DNA from: Protea cynaroides
Lineage: Eukaryota; Streptophyta; Magnoliopsida; Proteales; Proteaceae
NCBI GenBank assembly: GCA_028583415.1
Contig: CM053267.1
Span: forward strand, 44,690,834 to 44,754,833
Direction of reading: 5' to 3'
Length of the DNA: 64,000 nucleotides
This document shows positions 22,501 to 33,374 of this stretch, piece after piece. Made by a program: the position numbers and the translations under genes. The notes below the pieces were generated by a model. It did no database searches and was not told the DNA's origin. It saw nothing but the letters and a program-made list of their open reading frames with translations. Positions within the stretch are counted from its first letter, which is position 1. Every line of letters begins with the position of its first letter.

Positions 22501-24114
22501 CAAGTAAAACATAGTTAGAGAATTAGAAAGGACATCTAAGGAAAAGAAGTGTGAGAGATTGAGACAACCACCCAAGCAACTTATGCAATAGCCAGCAGGA
22601 AACAGCTTCAATTCTTATGCATTCAACTCCAACTAAATTGCAAGGGTTATGTAGGTCATAGTTATCAAGGTGCCAAGGCGAACCAAGGTGTTGGAGGCTT
22701 GACGGGGCGCCCAATTTTCCAAGACGTCACAAGGGTGCCGGATGCCTAGGCAACGCCTTGACAATTATGATGTAGGTATTTATAAACTCAAAACAATAGA
22801 ATGATAACAAATTATTTAGACCAGGACTCTTCTAATATAAGCCTCCAACAATAATAACCAACTTGGACTTCTTGACTACATTTTTTGAAACTAACTTAAT
22901 CCCCTAGCTAACCCATGTTTGGATTCATCGGAAAGAACAACTATACTCCCTCATGACTACTAATTAAACCCCATAAACAATAAAAATAAAATTGCAATTC
23001 TGCCATTGGTTTGCATAAATGACCCTATTCTTGAGAACAAATTCTGGCCATCCATCGTAGATTTCCTGCTATAGAATAAGTACTAGATTTATTGTACAAG
23101 CCCCAGTAGGTCAATATTGATGTACCATTCATTGGTAATATGAGACTTGGACAGACATGGGTAAACAGAAATGGAAGATTAAATGAGAATCATAGAAAAT
23201 ATTTTAGTTCACAGAATAAAGTTGGTTTAATGAGTTAGTAGGTACATGAGTATGCACATTCTTGAATCCGGGTAACAATGTCTCTTTGAAAAGTCTATTC
23301 ACTGGTTGGCAGAATTTTAAGGTTGAGAGTTTCTTATACAATTTTGAGCAATTATTGTCTTCTTGTGGAAAAATGTATACATTTTGAAAGGATTGCCTTG
23401 CCCATGTTGGTGGAGAGGAAGCAGCAAGTTTAGAACTATATTATAACCAGTCAGTTTAGACCATGAATTCTTCTATCCCAGATGCTAAAAGCTAGACTGC
23501 AAATAATAAAGATTACATTTTTTTCACAAGTGAATAAAAAGGATAATTTTATTGTGAAATAAAAAAAAACTTCTCACCGGAGTTGTTTACATCTGGGTTC
23601 TGCTGTGGGTCTGAACTTAGAGTTAAAACTCGAATTCAAAATTGTTCCGGTTGGCTCCAGAGGCTAGAGGGGTTAAGTCACGAGAAGGAATTAGTGAAGT
23701 AAAATTTTCTCTATTTGCTGCTTGGTCAATGGTACTTTTGATTTAAATGCATGTATATATCTTAGAGCCAGTGTTTGCCAGAATAAGCAGCGTGTATTAA
23801 ATATTCTTTACTGAGTTGACAACGAAATGTTTGGTTAAAGATAAGATGGGATTCTTATACCTCTATCTAATACATCGTTTTCACAGGTGTACCACCCAAA
23901 CATCAACTCCAATGGCAGCATTTGTCTGGACATCCTTAAGGAGCAGTGGAGCCCGGCCTTGACCATATCAAAGGTTCTCCTCTCCATTTGCTCACTTCTC
24001 ACTGACCCCAACCCTGATGATCCCCTTGTACCTGAAATTGCCCACATCTACAAGAACCAAAGAAATCGATACGAGGAAACAGCAAGGTCATGGACCCAGA
24101 AATATGCCAACTGA
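19582..24114 (+). CDS. Ubiquitin-conjugating enzyme E2 (UBC8/UBC30 class)
   Basis: Two exons, 19582-19797 (72 codons) and 23887-24114, join exactly at ...VNFQTK|VYHPNINSNG and give 147 residues, essentially the full family length (148). The protein accepts ubiquitin from E1 on Cys85 (in SNGSICLDIL) and passes it to substrates with RING or U-box E3 ligases, in cytosol and nucleus. The HPN motif is at residues 75-77, and KEQWSPALTISKVLLSICSLL and DPNPDDPLVPEIAHIY are intact. The start MASKRI is the canonical N-terminus. Variations from the commonest plant form include VNFQTK and a terminal KYAN rather than KYAMG. VGEDLFHWQATIMGPADSPY resembles the UBC29/UBC30 branch. One 4,089-bp intron interrupts it, with intron phase and ends (AAG|GTAATC, TTCACAG|GTG) in order. 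It appears functional. Confidence 0.95.
20257..20520 (-). pseudogene. Fragment of an L-type lectin receptor-like kinase
   Basis: On the minus strand the sequence reads SVKCISHETDCGTKEFLAEV, then SNLGRLKHRN, ALRGWCKRD and LIYDYMENGSLNK. This is the N-lobe of a lectin receptor kinase domain: the beta-3 lysine, the helix-C glutamate and the hinge are all present. Similarity is lost upstream of VKC (no glycine loop) and after NGSLNKR, so about 60 residues of kinase remain. It lies antisense inside an E2 intron. It looks like a misplaced gene piece, either transposon-carried or a retrocopy scrap; the minus-strand A-run at 20148-20127 would suit the latter. Confidence 0.75.
22657..22769. mobile_element. 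113-bp hAT-type MITE
   Basis: Ends CATAGTTATCAAGG...  and ...CCTTGACAATTATG form inverted repeats (CATA(G/A)TT(A/G)TCAAGG). The exact 8-mer atgtaggt flanks both sides (22649-22656 and 22770-22777), the hAT signature. It has no coding capacity. Diverged relatives seem to lie just upstream (ends near 22370 and 22480). Confidence 0.85.
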
Positions 24115-26390
24115 CATCGACCCGTGGGTTCAACCAATTCTGGGTGGACCTCAACAGCGGCTGATGAAAATTTCCTCAAAGAAGGATTTTTTTTTTTTTT
24201 TGGGTGGGTGGTTGGGGGTGTGAGGAAGAAGAAGACTGATACTAGCTAACGTGTGGTAAAAATGCTTTCTGATGAATCAAACTGTTCCAGCGAAAAAGAA
24301 TCACTTGTTTAATTTTGTATATTATTACTATTGTTATGGGATATGTTTCCTTTGATCTGTCAGTTGCATGCGTCTTATGGGTTTTCTTCGTTTTGTTATT
24401 ATAAATCTTCAGAAATTGACTTTTGAATCATTTTACTATTGGTATTATGGAGGCCCTGTTCGTTTGGAGGGGTTTTAATGGAGGTGACTTGAGGATAGGG
24501 TGGGGGAGGGAAAGTGGGAATGTGAAGCAATAGTGAAAATTTCAGGCATGTTTGGACAACTGTGGAGGGAATTACACAGAGCCCAAAAAAGAAAGTACTC
24601 TCTAGTCTCATGTGCTTGTCCAAGCTATCTATATGTTGCTATGTTGCTATGTTGCTATGTTGCTATGGTTCAAATAATTAGTATCGGATAATAGATAATA
24701 TCGGTTTTAAAGCTGACCGATGCCCAATTGGATCGTCGTGTCAGCTTCTTATACTAAGGCCATACCTGGACTTAGAACTTGCCTGTTACTCCTACTCTCA
24801 TCTTCCTCCATCTCTCCCGTAAAAAACTTTAACCTCTTTCCCTCTCTCTCTTCCACTTGAGACGAAAGTGTGGTGGTGAGTTGGCAGATTCTTCTCCACC
24901 TGCGGAACCTTTTGTTGCATCTGCAATCCTCTCGTAGACTATCCGACTCAGAGACAAGAAAATCCACCGCGTGTGTGTTATTTTTTAGAATCCAGAGACT
25001 AGGAGAAATGGTTTTTAGGAAAACTCAGCAAGAGCTCATCTCTTGCAGCGAGACGAAGAAAAAAAATCATGGGTTTTAGTGCAGAACCCAACCCACATTA
25101 CCCCCCTCCCCCACTCAACCAGGAAAAAAAAAAAAAAAAAACTCACGGGTTTCTCTCTCCTACTTCTCTCTTTCTCTGCTTGTTTGGAGAATCCAATCCC
25201 ATAGAAAGCCTTTCGTAAGGAGAGAACCCGACGGTTGCAGAGTCAGATAAAAGAGATGCAAGAGAGAGTGGGAAGAGAAAAAAGGCAGAAAATTTATAGA
25301 GTGAAGGGGAAGAAGATAAACATATATATATATATATATATATAGCTGGTTGTGGGGAAGATGCAAGTGGAGCTCTATGCTCGGAGCAAAACTTGGAACG
25401 ACGGTGTTTCTCTTCTTCCTCCCATCTCTCCAAAACACACTCGGTAAAATCCAATCCTAGTGTTTTGGTTTGGGAATGGGAATGAACAGTAAGTAGTAGC
25501 TCTTCCACTCTTTTTCTGTTTTGTTATTTCAACCCACCTGGGTTCTATTTTCTAAACTCTCCCACCCCATCGGTCGGTGATCATCGGTCACCCTTCCCTA
25601 CCTTGTAAAAACGGCCAAAGGGGTTGTGGCGACTAAAATTATGGCAAAAGTGGTAGAATCACATAGTTCTGGAAACCATATGCGCTCTACGGGTGGACGC
25701 CTTGGTAGAAGAGCTGAAGGGTCCCTCTCCTTTCTGCTCATCTGCTGTAGAATGAATACCAAACTCATTGGCTCGACTGACTGACTCGGCGGAGATTTCC
25801 AAGGGAAGAGGTCCACGAAAACAAATACCAGAACCCAGAACTAGTTTGAATAAGCAACTTTGACGAATCATTGGAGACTGGACTGCGTCCAATTAGGGGG
25901 ATCCCGGGGAATGAGGAGCGAGAAATAAAGAAAGAATGGCCTAGCTGGATCCGCATCCTGTCAGCAGGTCAGAGAAATTTTCATTTTCTCCTAATCATCG
26001 ATCCATTATATATAATAATGAACAAATGTGTTACCCTTCCGTTTATTGTGATCGGATGATCATGCATTTAACTTTTTGCCTTTTTTTCTTTTTTTCTTTT
26101 TAATTATTATTATTTTTATTTAAATTTAGTGTTGATCGCATGGGGAAATTGGGATCAACATTGACGGCATTTGATTCCGATTTGACAGCTAAATTGCCTG
26201 CCTTTGACTTGGTATTTGATCTTCTTCTCGTATCTTGTATGTTTTGCTATTGTTTCCTTGTTTTAGTTAGTCAGTAAAATAGTTGTATCGTGGGAAATCT
26301 TTGCTTCTTTCGGATTCCATCACGTTCGTGTAGTTGTGATTCCATGAATGAATTCATTGCAAGGAATAATTAGTCAGTAGGTAATACCCT
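24115..26390. other. Intergenic region after the E2 gene
   Basis: Begins with the E2 3' UTR (T-run at 24187-24201). A segment near 24450 starts with 'ggccctgttcgtttgga', wording often seen at MITE ends, but I could not find its partner. There is an (AT)n run at 25322-25344. No reading frame here has domain character. Confidence 0.5.
24633..24664. repeat. 4 x 8-bp minisatellite (atgttgct)
   Basis: Four perfect tandem copies of atgttgct. Confidence 0.95.
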
Positions 26391-26745
26391 TGTTATGGTT
26401 ATAAATCACTCGTTGGTCTGCGATCGAGCAATCTGTAATCACAGAAGTTAAACAAAGGAGTTGGCGACTCAGCCCCGGGTACATTCCGATGCCTAAGTTA
26501 GATTCTTAATATAAACAGTCAAGAAATAGCAGGAGCTATCTCCCGTTTAAAGAAAGAGGAATGATGAGAGAGTTTGAGTGTATGAAAGAAAAGAACTGAT
26601 GGTGAATAGTGAAATTGTGAGTTAGTATTACTTTGGAGATTCGTCCTTTACTTATAGAGATTGAGAAGAAGCATGGTAGTACCGAGACTCAGGGAAGTAG
26701 ATCGTCAATAGGACTGTCAGGTGTCGCTCTAAGGGACGTCCAGGT

Positions 26746-26957
26746 CATAGACTCCGAGTAGGAGTGGGAGACTGTAGCCAGGGAAGCTGAGTCGATCGGT
26801 AATGAGAGTGACACGTGTCACCATATGAGTGGTTGTATGGTCGTGATGATCGGTAACGTATTGTACTAGGAGAAGGACTCCTATGACGTAATCTAATCGT
26901 CTTAAGACTTTGACCTCCAACTAGGAAACGTAACCCGATAGGACTATGCCATTGACC
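26746..26957. repeat. Direct repeat block, copy 1
   Basis: Starts aggtcatagactccgag and ends ...ggactatgccattgacca; about 93% alike to 27822-28036 by eye. A more diverged copy lies at 63755-63965. Confidence 0.85.
26809..26820. promoter_or_regulatory. Palindromic G-box TGACACGTGTCA in the LTR
   Basis: Perfect 12-bp palindrome with a CACGTG core, the kind bound by plant bZIP and bHLH factors. The same 12 bases are kept at 27885-27896 and 63822-63833 although surrounding bases vary. A regulatory role is inference. Confidence 0.6.
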
Positions 26958-27273
26958 AACAAGATTCAAGAGCTCCTTAAAGAGGGGATTCCTGAGGTGT
27001 TGTTAGTTGAATACATTCCCAATGACTCCCAGATCAGGCCTTAATCACGGACACTAGATAGAATGGTGGTATAAAAGACAGAAGGAAGGAAGCTACACCA
27101 AGCGAGACGAAACATTTTTATTCTTGAATACTTTTTCATCCATTATCTCTTTTGCTCATCCCAGGCTACATATATATACTCTACAAATTATAAACCTCTC
27201 CTTTTGAGACCAGTTGGTTCCTGCCAGCCACCGTTTGTGATTTGACTATATAGGGTACTGTAGGCCAATAGAC

Positions 27274-27415
27274 TTTCGACCCCCTAGAACAGACTATTAC
27301 ATCATGTCAGCCACCTTTCGACCCCCTAGTACAAATCATTACATCATGTCAACCACCTTTCGACCCCTTAGAACAGATCATTACATCATGTCAACCACCT
27401 TTCGACCCCTTAGGA
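27274..27415. repeat. 42-bp tandem repeat, about 3.3 copies
   Basis: Units begin tttcgacccc at 27274, 27316, 27358 and 27400 (last one partial). They contain attacatcatgtca and lie within the LTR-like element. Confidence 0.92.
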
Positions 27416-27821
27416 TTGCTTTTCGACCCCTTTGTGGGCCAGGTTCTTCGGGGTTTCCAATCATTTGTCCTTGTCATGGTTCTGTTTCCAAATAATATTT
27501 CATTTTTTCGCCGATTCGAATCGAGATCTTTTGAATCGATGGGTCAGATCAGAGTATTTAGCATTAATGGTTGTTGTCGGTATTTATGGCCATTGATAGT
27601 GACCTATCAATGGCCCAACTACCCCTGTCTATTCATTACATCTAGTTTGTGTCAGATCAGGGAGGGATCGAACTTAGACATCTTTTGAGATTTACCATAA
27701 TACCTTCCTTTTCAATATCCTAGATGACCGCCACGTGGTCATCTCCTGTGATTGGGATGTATATCACGTGATTACCTTCTGTGATTGGCTTCCAGCGGAT
27801 ATTTTTCCCCAACATCTAGGT

Positions 27822-28036
27822 CATAGACTCCGAGTAGGAGTGGGAAACTGTAGCCAGGGAAGCTGAGTCGGTCGGTAATGAGAGTGACACGTGTCACCAT
27901 ATAAGTGGTTGTATGGCCGTGATGATCGGTAACGTATTGTACTACGAGAAGGACTCCTATGAAGTAACCTAGTCATCTTAGGACTCTGACCTCCGATTAG
28001 AAAACGTAACCCAATAGGACTATGCCATTGACCAAG
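27822..28036. repeat. Direct repeat block, copy 2
   Basis: Second copy of 26746-26957, including the G-box palindrome at 27885-27896. After the block this copy continues 'gtaccgtgtcctgatagga', which also follows the block in the 63402 element, so this junction is the ancestral one and the first copy is the rearranged one. Confidence 0.85.
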
Positions 28037-28135
28037 TACCGTGTCCTGATAGGATTGTGACTCGGAGCGCTATATTGTTTGTGTGGTCGGCCTAATTGAT
28101 AGATTTTCATTGGTTGATGTTTTTCCCCCATAACA

Positions 28136-31100
28136 ACTTTAAAACTAAGATATTGGTTTTAATTAATGTGGCGCTTCCTACCGTAAGTGGAGTATTACCT
28201 CGGTTCATTCTCTATATCGATCTGGATAAAGCCAAGGCGGACAGCAAAGGCCATTCTCATATAATAATATGTCCATAGTTAGTAAATTTAGGATGGACAA
28301 ACATTACATATGATACGTACAAAATTGGAACCTAAACAAATAAACATCTACATCATTCAACAAATAAAATGCAAAGTTGGCCGAATGATGCTAGTCGTTT
28401 TTGTGTGAGGGTACACCCGGACCTGTGTATCGGAATGAGACTGCCTCCCAATTTTTGTGAGATGAATACCAATGTGAGTTTCCAATAGGAGAAACAAGGT
28501 GGAGGATTAGGTTACTACCTATGTTGCGATCCTAGAGGTACTGTAGTGTTCCCATTTTCGCTATTTGGGAACCTTGCTATTTGATCACTCCAATGTTGGT
28601 AGGAGGAGGCTTTTGCCATTGGTGCTGCGTTGTTGGTGGCCATTGATGAAGCTGTGGAGTGGGTTGATCGTGGAATCTAATCTGATAAGCAAGAAAGAGG
28701 TGGTGTGATTTACTTGTTAGGGAGAAACCTGTTAATGAAGCCTTGGGAGTGTGGGTTGATTCATGATGATGTACTTACTTACTACTCCACTTACAAACAA
28801 ATCTTATTTTCAAAACTGTAATTTCAGTTGTATTGATAGTAGGGAGTAAAACAGGATTGCTCTGCCTGTGACTCCCTTTTTAGGAAGAAGACGACTTTGT
28901 TATTAACATGTTAACCCTAATTCCAATCCATATTCCATAGATACATACATACATATATACATACACGTCTGTCTGTCTGTCTGTGTCTGGTCTGGCTGTG
29001 TCTGGCTGTGTTGTGTCGTGGGGTCAATAGTTGATGTTGATCCAAAAGAAATTAATAACAACCAAAAAGATCCTCCTAATTAATAAGTCCCAAAACAAAA
29101 CCCTCAAACTCGGCGGCCTCATCTTCAATCTTCCATCATCGCTAATACCCATGAACCACTCCTCCCCTATGTTTTTTCCTTCTTAGGATAGGAGGTTGAC
29201 AATGAAACGGTACATATCTTCATCATCAAACTCAACCCCAGCCCCAACCCCAACCCCAAAATTCTTTCCTAAAATCGGTTGTACGTACCATAAACCCAAC
29301 CCAAACTAATGTCTACCACTCAAAAACACCCCTCCCCTCAACTCAAGGCCCCACCACCACTACTTACTTACTACTACTCCCGCCCCCCTGCCTATAGTGC
29401 TGCTAAGATGTCGGATTTATGTATATATCATTTAGGATTTAAAGAAGAAGAGAAGAGGTGCTTCTTGCTACTGCTACTGCTACTGCTACTGCTACTACTA
29501 CCAAAACAAATCCGTTATTATTTTATTTACACAACAACCCACACGTGGGGCCCACCCCCAACCCCCTTAATTCCCGATCCTGAATCCAAATTCCTAAACA
29601 GATACGTTTCCTTTTTTCACATCACTCCCGTGGGCCCCGCCGGCCCCGCTCGCTTCTTCTTTATTCTTTATTTATTGGAAAAATAAAATCTTATTAATAC
29701 CTTTATTAACATATTCGTAACTACCCCTTTTCAAAAGTTACCAAAAAAAACTACCCCTTTTTCAAATAATCCAAAAAAGAAAAAAGAAAAAAAAGAAAAA
29801 AAAAAAGAAAGAGAGAGAAAATAAGAAGTTACTTACTTAGTAATTAACATACATCATCAAAACAAAATACCTCATCTCCATGGTCGGTTGCAGGAATCGT
29901 TATCATTCGAAGGGACACAAACCCAATTCTATAGGGCTATTATAACAACCATGGTCACCACCCCTTCCCTGGGAAAAAGTTGAATCCATATTATCATGAA
30001 TAGGAGGAGGAGGAGGAGTATAAAGAAGTAAATTGTGAAATAGGTTAGTAAGTCTGTGATTCTTAATTATCATTAATTGTCTCTTTGGCAAAGCAAATAA
30101 ACAACATCATTAATATTAATAAATCTGTTTTAAAAATTAAAAATAAGAAAAAAAAAAGAAAACGATTTGTTTCTTGTATTCGGTACATGCTTCCTAGAGA
30201 TAGAGAATATTAACTTTAATTTGTTGAAATAGGAAAATTTATTATTTAATTATAGGAATAAATAAAGAATTAGGAAAGTTTCTATATAAACATTGGGTTA
30301 ATTAGCTGGAAGAAACAAAATGGATTAAAAATGGAAGGAATTTCAAAATTATCAAATTTATCAAATTTATCAAATTTATCCCTTCCTTGTGACTTTCCTA
30401 ATGACTAGACTAAAGGATAATTTAGTCATCTTCTTTCCCACTTTCCATTCCACTATTCCCTTCTTCTAAATTCCAACTCAATCTCAACCGTTTCATGGAA
30501 TACCTAAAGGTTTTGCTTCCACTCTCGGATCGGATGAGAGACAAAATAGATTGTGTAGTATCCAATTAAATCTACACAATCTTATTCCTTTTATATTATA
30601 TATAATTTTAATAATCAAGTATTTAGAAATTATAATAAAGGACGGAAACTGAAAAGTCCTTTTTTTTTTTTTTTCTTTTCTTTTCTTTTTGATTCTTTGC
30701 TTTTATTTAATTTGTGGAGACTTTATATAGAAAATTAGGAATATTGAATTTAAAGTTTGAATATATTTTTCATAAGAAAAAAAAAAAATAAAAATAAAAA
30801 TAAAAATAGCGGAATAAGAGGAAAAATAGTGTAAGTGGGAGACTATGGGAGTGGGAACGAAGAACGTGACAGTCAATCTTCGTTCCTCGTTGCCGTTAAT
30901 AGGGATTAGGAAGAGTGGGGGTTTTGGTTTTAGTCTTGCTTTAGCTTTCCGTTTTTCTGCCTTATCACCTTCCTTCTTATTCATCCATTCATCTTGATTT
31001 CTTAAACAAACAAAATAAAATTTCCATCTCGCTTACCTCTTTCATCACAAGCTCTTCGTCTCTCCTCTTTTCTTTTCTTTTTAAAAAAAAAAAAAAAAAG

Positions 31101-31181
31101 AAATCTCCGTTTTCAGTTTCACAGTTCCTCGATCCAATTCCAATTCTTGATCATCACCCTCTTTACTAATTTCTTTTATTG
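28136..31181. other. Intergenic region and likely promoter of the C2H2 gene
   Basis: AT-rich with GTCT/CATA repeats at 28938-28990, a CCCCAA-rich stretch near 29228-29260, CTG/CTA repeats at 29465-29502 and purine runs near 29760-29820. The 10-bp word 'atcaaattt(a)' is tandem at 30345-30378. The last 200 bp are CT-rich and would suit a 5' UTR. I find no gene. Confidence 0.5.
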
Positions 31182-32549
31182 ATGGAGGTGGACGATCGGA
31201 AGAACCCGTCGAAGCAATCGATGTCGCCCAGTAAGAACGCCTTACGGACCAAGTGGAGGACATACTGTCATGGCAGTGGCCAAGATTTGATGACTGGTTT
31301 TAAAGAAGAGGAGAGCCTCCTCCTCTACAACCAAAGCACAGGAAAGGAAAACCGAATCTGCAAGGTCTGTAATAAGGGCTTCAGCTCCGGAAGAGCTTTG
31401 GGAGGTCACATGAGAGTTCACACGCAACACCAACAGCAACAGCAACAGCAACCTCAACTCCACGAGGAACAAGACCATGATCTCGCCAGCACAGATATCC
31501 TCCCAATCCCCAACACCAATAACAGTCCGATGATTCGGAAGCTCAAGCTAATGCACAAGAGAGCCTCCCGCACTGACAATGCTACTGCAGCTGCAGCTGC
31601 ACCTGGTGGTGGGTCCTTGAAAGTGAAAGCCAATGTTGACCCTTGGAGGACATCGACGACGACGACGAAGACCAACAGTTACAGCACCAACCCTAGCTGT
31701 TCTCTTTGTGGGAAGAAGTTCCCCTCGATGAAGTCATTGTTCGGTCACATGAGATGCCACCCCGAGAGGGAGTGGAGAGGAATTCAGCCCCCTCCACCTC
31801 CACCTCCACCTCCACGACCATCCTCGTTACCACCTGCAGCAACTCCTAAGAACACTAGCGTTCCCTCCACCTCCACTCTCTCTGATAAGGATTCCTGCGG
31901 TAGCCACGCCCACCAGCAGCAGCACCGTGTAAAGACAGAGATTGAGATGGACGATCATGATCAGTTGGATTCTTCTCTTTCCACCACTGCCCGTTCAGTT
32001 CTAAGTCCTGCAGAGTCCCTCCCCAGCTGGTCCCTCACTGGGAAGAGGGGTCGGAAAGGCATCGCAATGGCCATCGCCGCTGTTCCTCCCCCTCGCGCTC
32101 CCTCTTCGGAGGAGCCTATACCGGAATCCGACGCCGCCTATCATCTGCTGATGCTTGCTCACTGCTATCCTCCGGGTCAGAGTTTCACATCACAATCACC
32201 ATCCGGTGGTGATGGCCGTAACAGAGAATACCTACCATTACCCAAGAAGCTGAAAATAGATGTCGCAAATTCATCGACTTCACCAAGCAGCAGGAGAGAC
32301 GAGGAGTACTTTGAGATCACCGGAATCGTCCATGATGATTCGATAAATAACAAGTTCAATTTGAAGACAGACAAGGGGAATAGCGCTTTTTTGGCTCTGA
32401 AACTCGATACTGCCCAGCCGGTGGTTGAACGGATGAACGTGCAGTGTACGTCCTCTACTTTTATACGGGAAAATTATGCTGGTGTTAGTGAATTGGCACA
32501 AGGCTCGATGAGGCAGAGCAGAAGGGGGAGGAGGAGGAGGATGAATTGA
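31182..32549 (+). CDS. ZAT-like C2H2 zinc-finger repressor, N-terminal part (fingers 1-2)
   Basis: The first ATG at 31182 gives MEVDDRKNPSK. Finger 1 (C60-H80: CKVCNKGFSSGRALGGHMRVH) and finger 2 (C173-H193: CSLCGKKFPSMKSLFGHMRCH) are plant C2H2 fingers; the first has an ALGGH core and the second the variant SLFGH. Poly-Gln, poly-Ala and poly-Pro runs follow from trinucleotide repeats. This frame ends at TGA 32549 in a purine repeat. The remaining two fingers and the repressor motif continue in another frame from about 32492. Together the parts look like one four-finger nuclear DNA-binding repressor of about 650 residues. The frame change lies between 32492 and 32549, most simply one base missing in the G5 run at 32523-32527. 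A short unrecognised intron (donor near 32450) is possible but has no pyrimidine tract. Confidence 0.85.
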   Translation: MEVDDRKNPSKQSMSPSKNALRTKWRTYCHGSGQDLMTGFKEEESLLLYNQSTGKENRICKVCNKGFSSGRALGGHMRVHTQHQQQQQQQPQLHEEQDHDLASTDILPIPNTNNSPMIRKLKLMHKRASRTDNATAAAAAPGGGSLKVKANVDPWRTSTTTTKTNSYSTNPSCSLCGKKFPSMKSLFGHMRCHPEREWRGIQPPPPPPPPPRPSSLPPAATPKNTSVPSTSTLSDKDSCGSHAHQQQHRVKTEIEMDDHDQLDSSLSTTARSVLSPAESLPSWSLTGKRGRKGIAMAIAAVPPPRAPSSEEPIPESDAAYHLLMLAHCYPPGQSFTSQSPSGGDGRNREYLPLPKKLKIDVANSSTSPSSRRDEEYFEITGIVHDDSINNKFNLKTDKGNSAFLALKLDTAQPVVERMNVQCTSSTFIRENYAGVSELAQGSMRQSRRGRRRRMN

Positions 32550-33148
32550 ATGACAAAACCACTGATTACAGGAATCAGTCCGACCATATCACTTGCACGT
32601 CTGAGATGATTGTGGGTCTGAAGTTTAAGAAGCAGAAGAGGAAGAAGAAGAAGAAGAAGAAGATGAACCTCAGAGATTTGGAAAGGCTGGTAGGCACAGA
32701 AACCTTGTCCAATAAATTCAAGTGCTGGACTTGCAATAAAAGCTTCACCTCACACCAAGCCTTGGGTGGACACAGATCAAGCCATAAGATGGGGAAGAGC
32801 ACCACCGGCATGGACGATTCGGCGATTGCTGGCGATAACGAGAACACAACTTCAACGGGAGAAGAAGAAGAAGAAGAAACAAAGGCAAAGAATCCACATC
32901 GGTGCAAGATTTGCAGCAAGGCGTTCCGAACGGGTCAGGCCCTTGGGGGCCATCAGAGGCTTCACAGGATAAGCCCAGCGGAAGCTGCTCCTCCTTCCAG
33001 CTCGGAGGATATGAGCAAGGGGACAGGGCGTGGGATCCTAGAATTCGACCTGAATGAGTTGCCAGAGGAAAGCATGGAAGACGACGATGAAGTTATCAAC
33101 TCGGTAACGCAACACAATGCTTCTTCATCCTACAATTCAGTAACTTAG
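32492..33148 (+). CDS. ZAT-like C2H2 zinc-finger repressor, C-terminal part (fingers 3-4, EAR)
   Basis: The frame is open from 32492. Before TTG at 32546 it reads as an acidic run (EAEQKGEEEEDELND), more natural than the Arg run of the other frame. It has a Lys-rich nuclear signal (KKQKRKKKKKKK), finger 3 (CWTCNKSFTSHQALGGHRSSH), finger 4 (CKICSKAFRTGQALGGHQRLH) and an EAR-type repression motif LEFDLNELPEE, near the C-terminus as in ZAT-type repressors that recruit TOPLESS. If translated alone, the first ATG is 32606. It is best read as the second half of the gene starting at 31182. The stop TAG lies within the first unit of a (TTAG)7 repeat. Confidence 0.82.
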   Translation: MGTRLDEAEQKGEEEEDELNDKTTDYRNQSDHITCTSEMIVGLKFKKQKRKKKKKKKMNLRDLERLVGTETLSNKFKCWTCNKSFTSHQALGGHRSSHKMGKSTTGMDDSAIAGDNENTTSTGEEEEEETKAKNPHRCKICSKAFRTGQALGGHQRLHRISPAEAAPPSSSEDMSKGTGRGILEFDLNELPEESMEDDDEVINSVTQHNASSSYNSVT

Positions 33149-33172
33149 TTAGTTAGTTAGTTAGTTAGTTAG
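33145..33172. repeat. (TTAG)7 microsatellite containing the stop codon
   Basis: Seven perfect TTAG units; the C2H2 gene's TAG stop (33146-33148) is in the first. Confidence 0.95.
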
Positions 33173-33258
33173 TCCGACCAGAATGAAAGAAAAGAAACAA
33201 AGAAGCAAAAGGAGGTAGTTGATTTCCTTTCGTTGTTTTTATTAAGCATTTTGGGTTG

Positions 33259-33282
33259 GTTTGTTTGTTTGTTTGTTTGTTT
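33259..33282. repeat. (TTTG)n microsatellite in the C2H2 3' UTR
   Basis: About six units of GTTT. Confidence 0.93.
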
Positions 33283-33374
33283 ATGGGTGGTGGGGGCCGG
33301 GGGGACATTGTTGAGAGAAGAATGTTCTCTTGATGATGATGTGCAGCACAGTTGGTTGCTTCAGTGGTTGACCT

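Larger units (their letters stand above)
19798..23886 (+). other. 4.1-kb intron of the E2 gene
   Basis: GT at 19798 to AG at 23886. It holds a T-run at 20127-20148, an antisense receptor-kinase fragment (20257-20520), a C14/A20 homopolymer block near 21383-21414, diverged 'ccttgacgacta/ccttgacaacta' ends near 22365-22485, and a complete 113-bp MITE at 22657-22769. The rest is AT-rich without recognised content. Confidence 0.85.
26391..28135. mobile_element. Rearranged LTR-retrotransposon remnant or long solo LTR
   Basis: The termini TGTTATGG (26391) and CCATAACA (ending 28135) are an inverted pair of the TG...CA type. The flanking 5-mers are accct and acttt (3 of 5 match; both differences are C/T). 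The first 570 bp are clearly homologous to 63402-64000. A ~213-bp block (26746-26957) recurs at 27822-28036 in the same direction, so this is either a solo LTR with an internal duplication or two LTRs with most of the interior deleted. A TATA-like TATAAAAGACAG lies near 27071. No gag or pol is visible. Confidence 0.6.

Noticed and set aside
25143..25508. Minus-strand open frame of 121 codons
   Set aside because: It runs through an AT microsatellite (IYIYIY) and purine-rich sequence; no family resemblance.
26420..26490. Resemblance to 5S rRNA ('cagaagttaaac...gagttggcgac')
   Set aside because: The similarity is limited to a few words; the remaining 5S sequence and internal promoter are absent, and the segment is part of a repeated LTR.
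27274..27415. Possible CRISPR-like array of 42-bp units
   Set aside because: The units are contiguous without spacers, in a plant nuclear LTR; it is an ordinary tandem repeat.
29309..29686. 125-codon frame with a Leu run
   Set aside because: The Leu run is a CTG/CTA microsatellite and the rest has no domain; it lies in the C2H2 promoter region.
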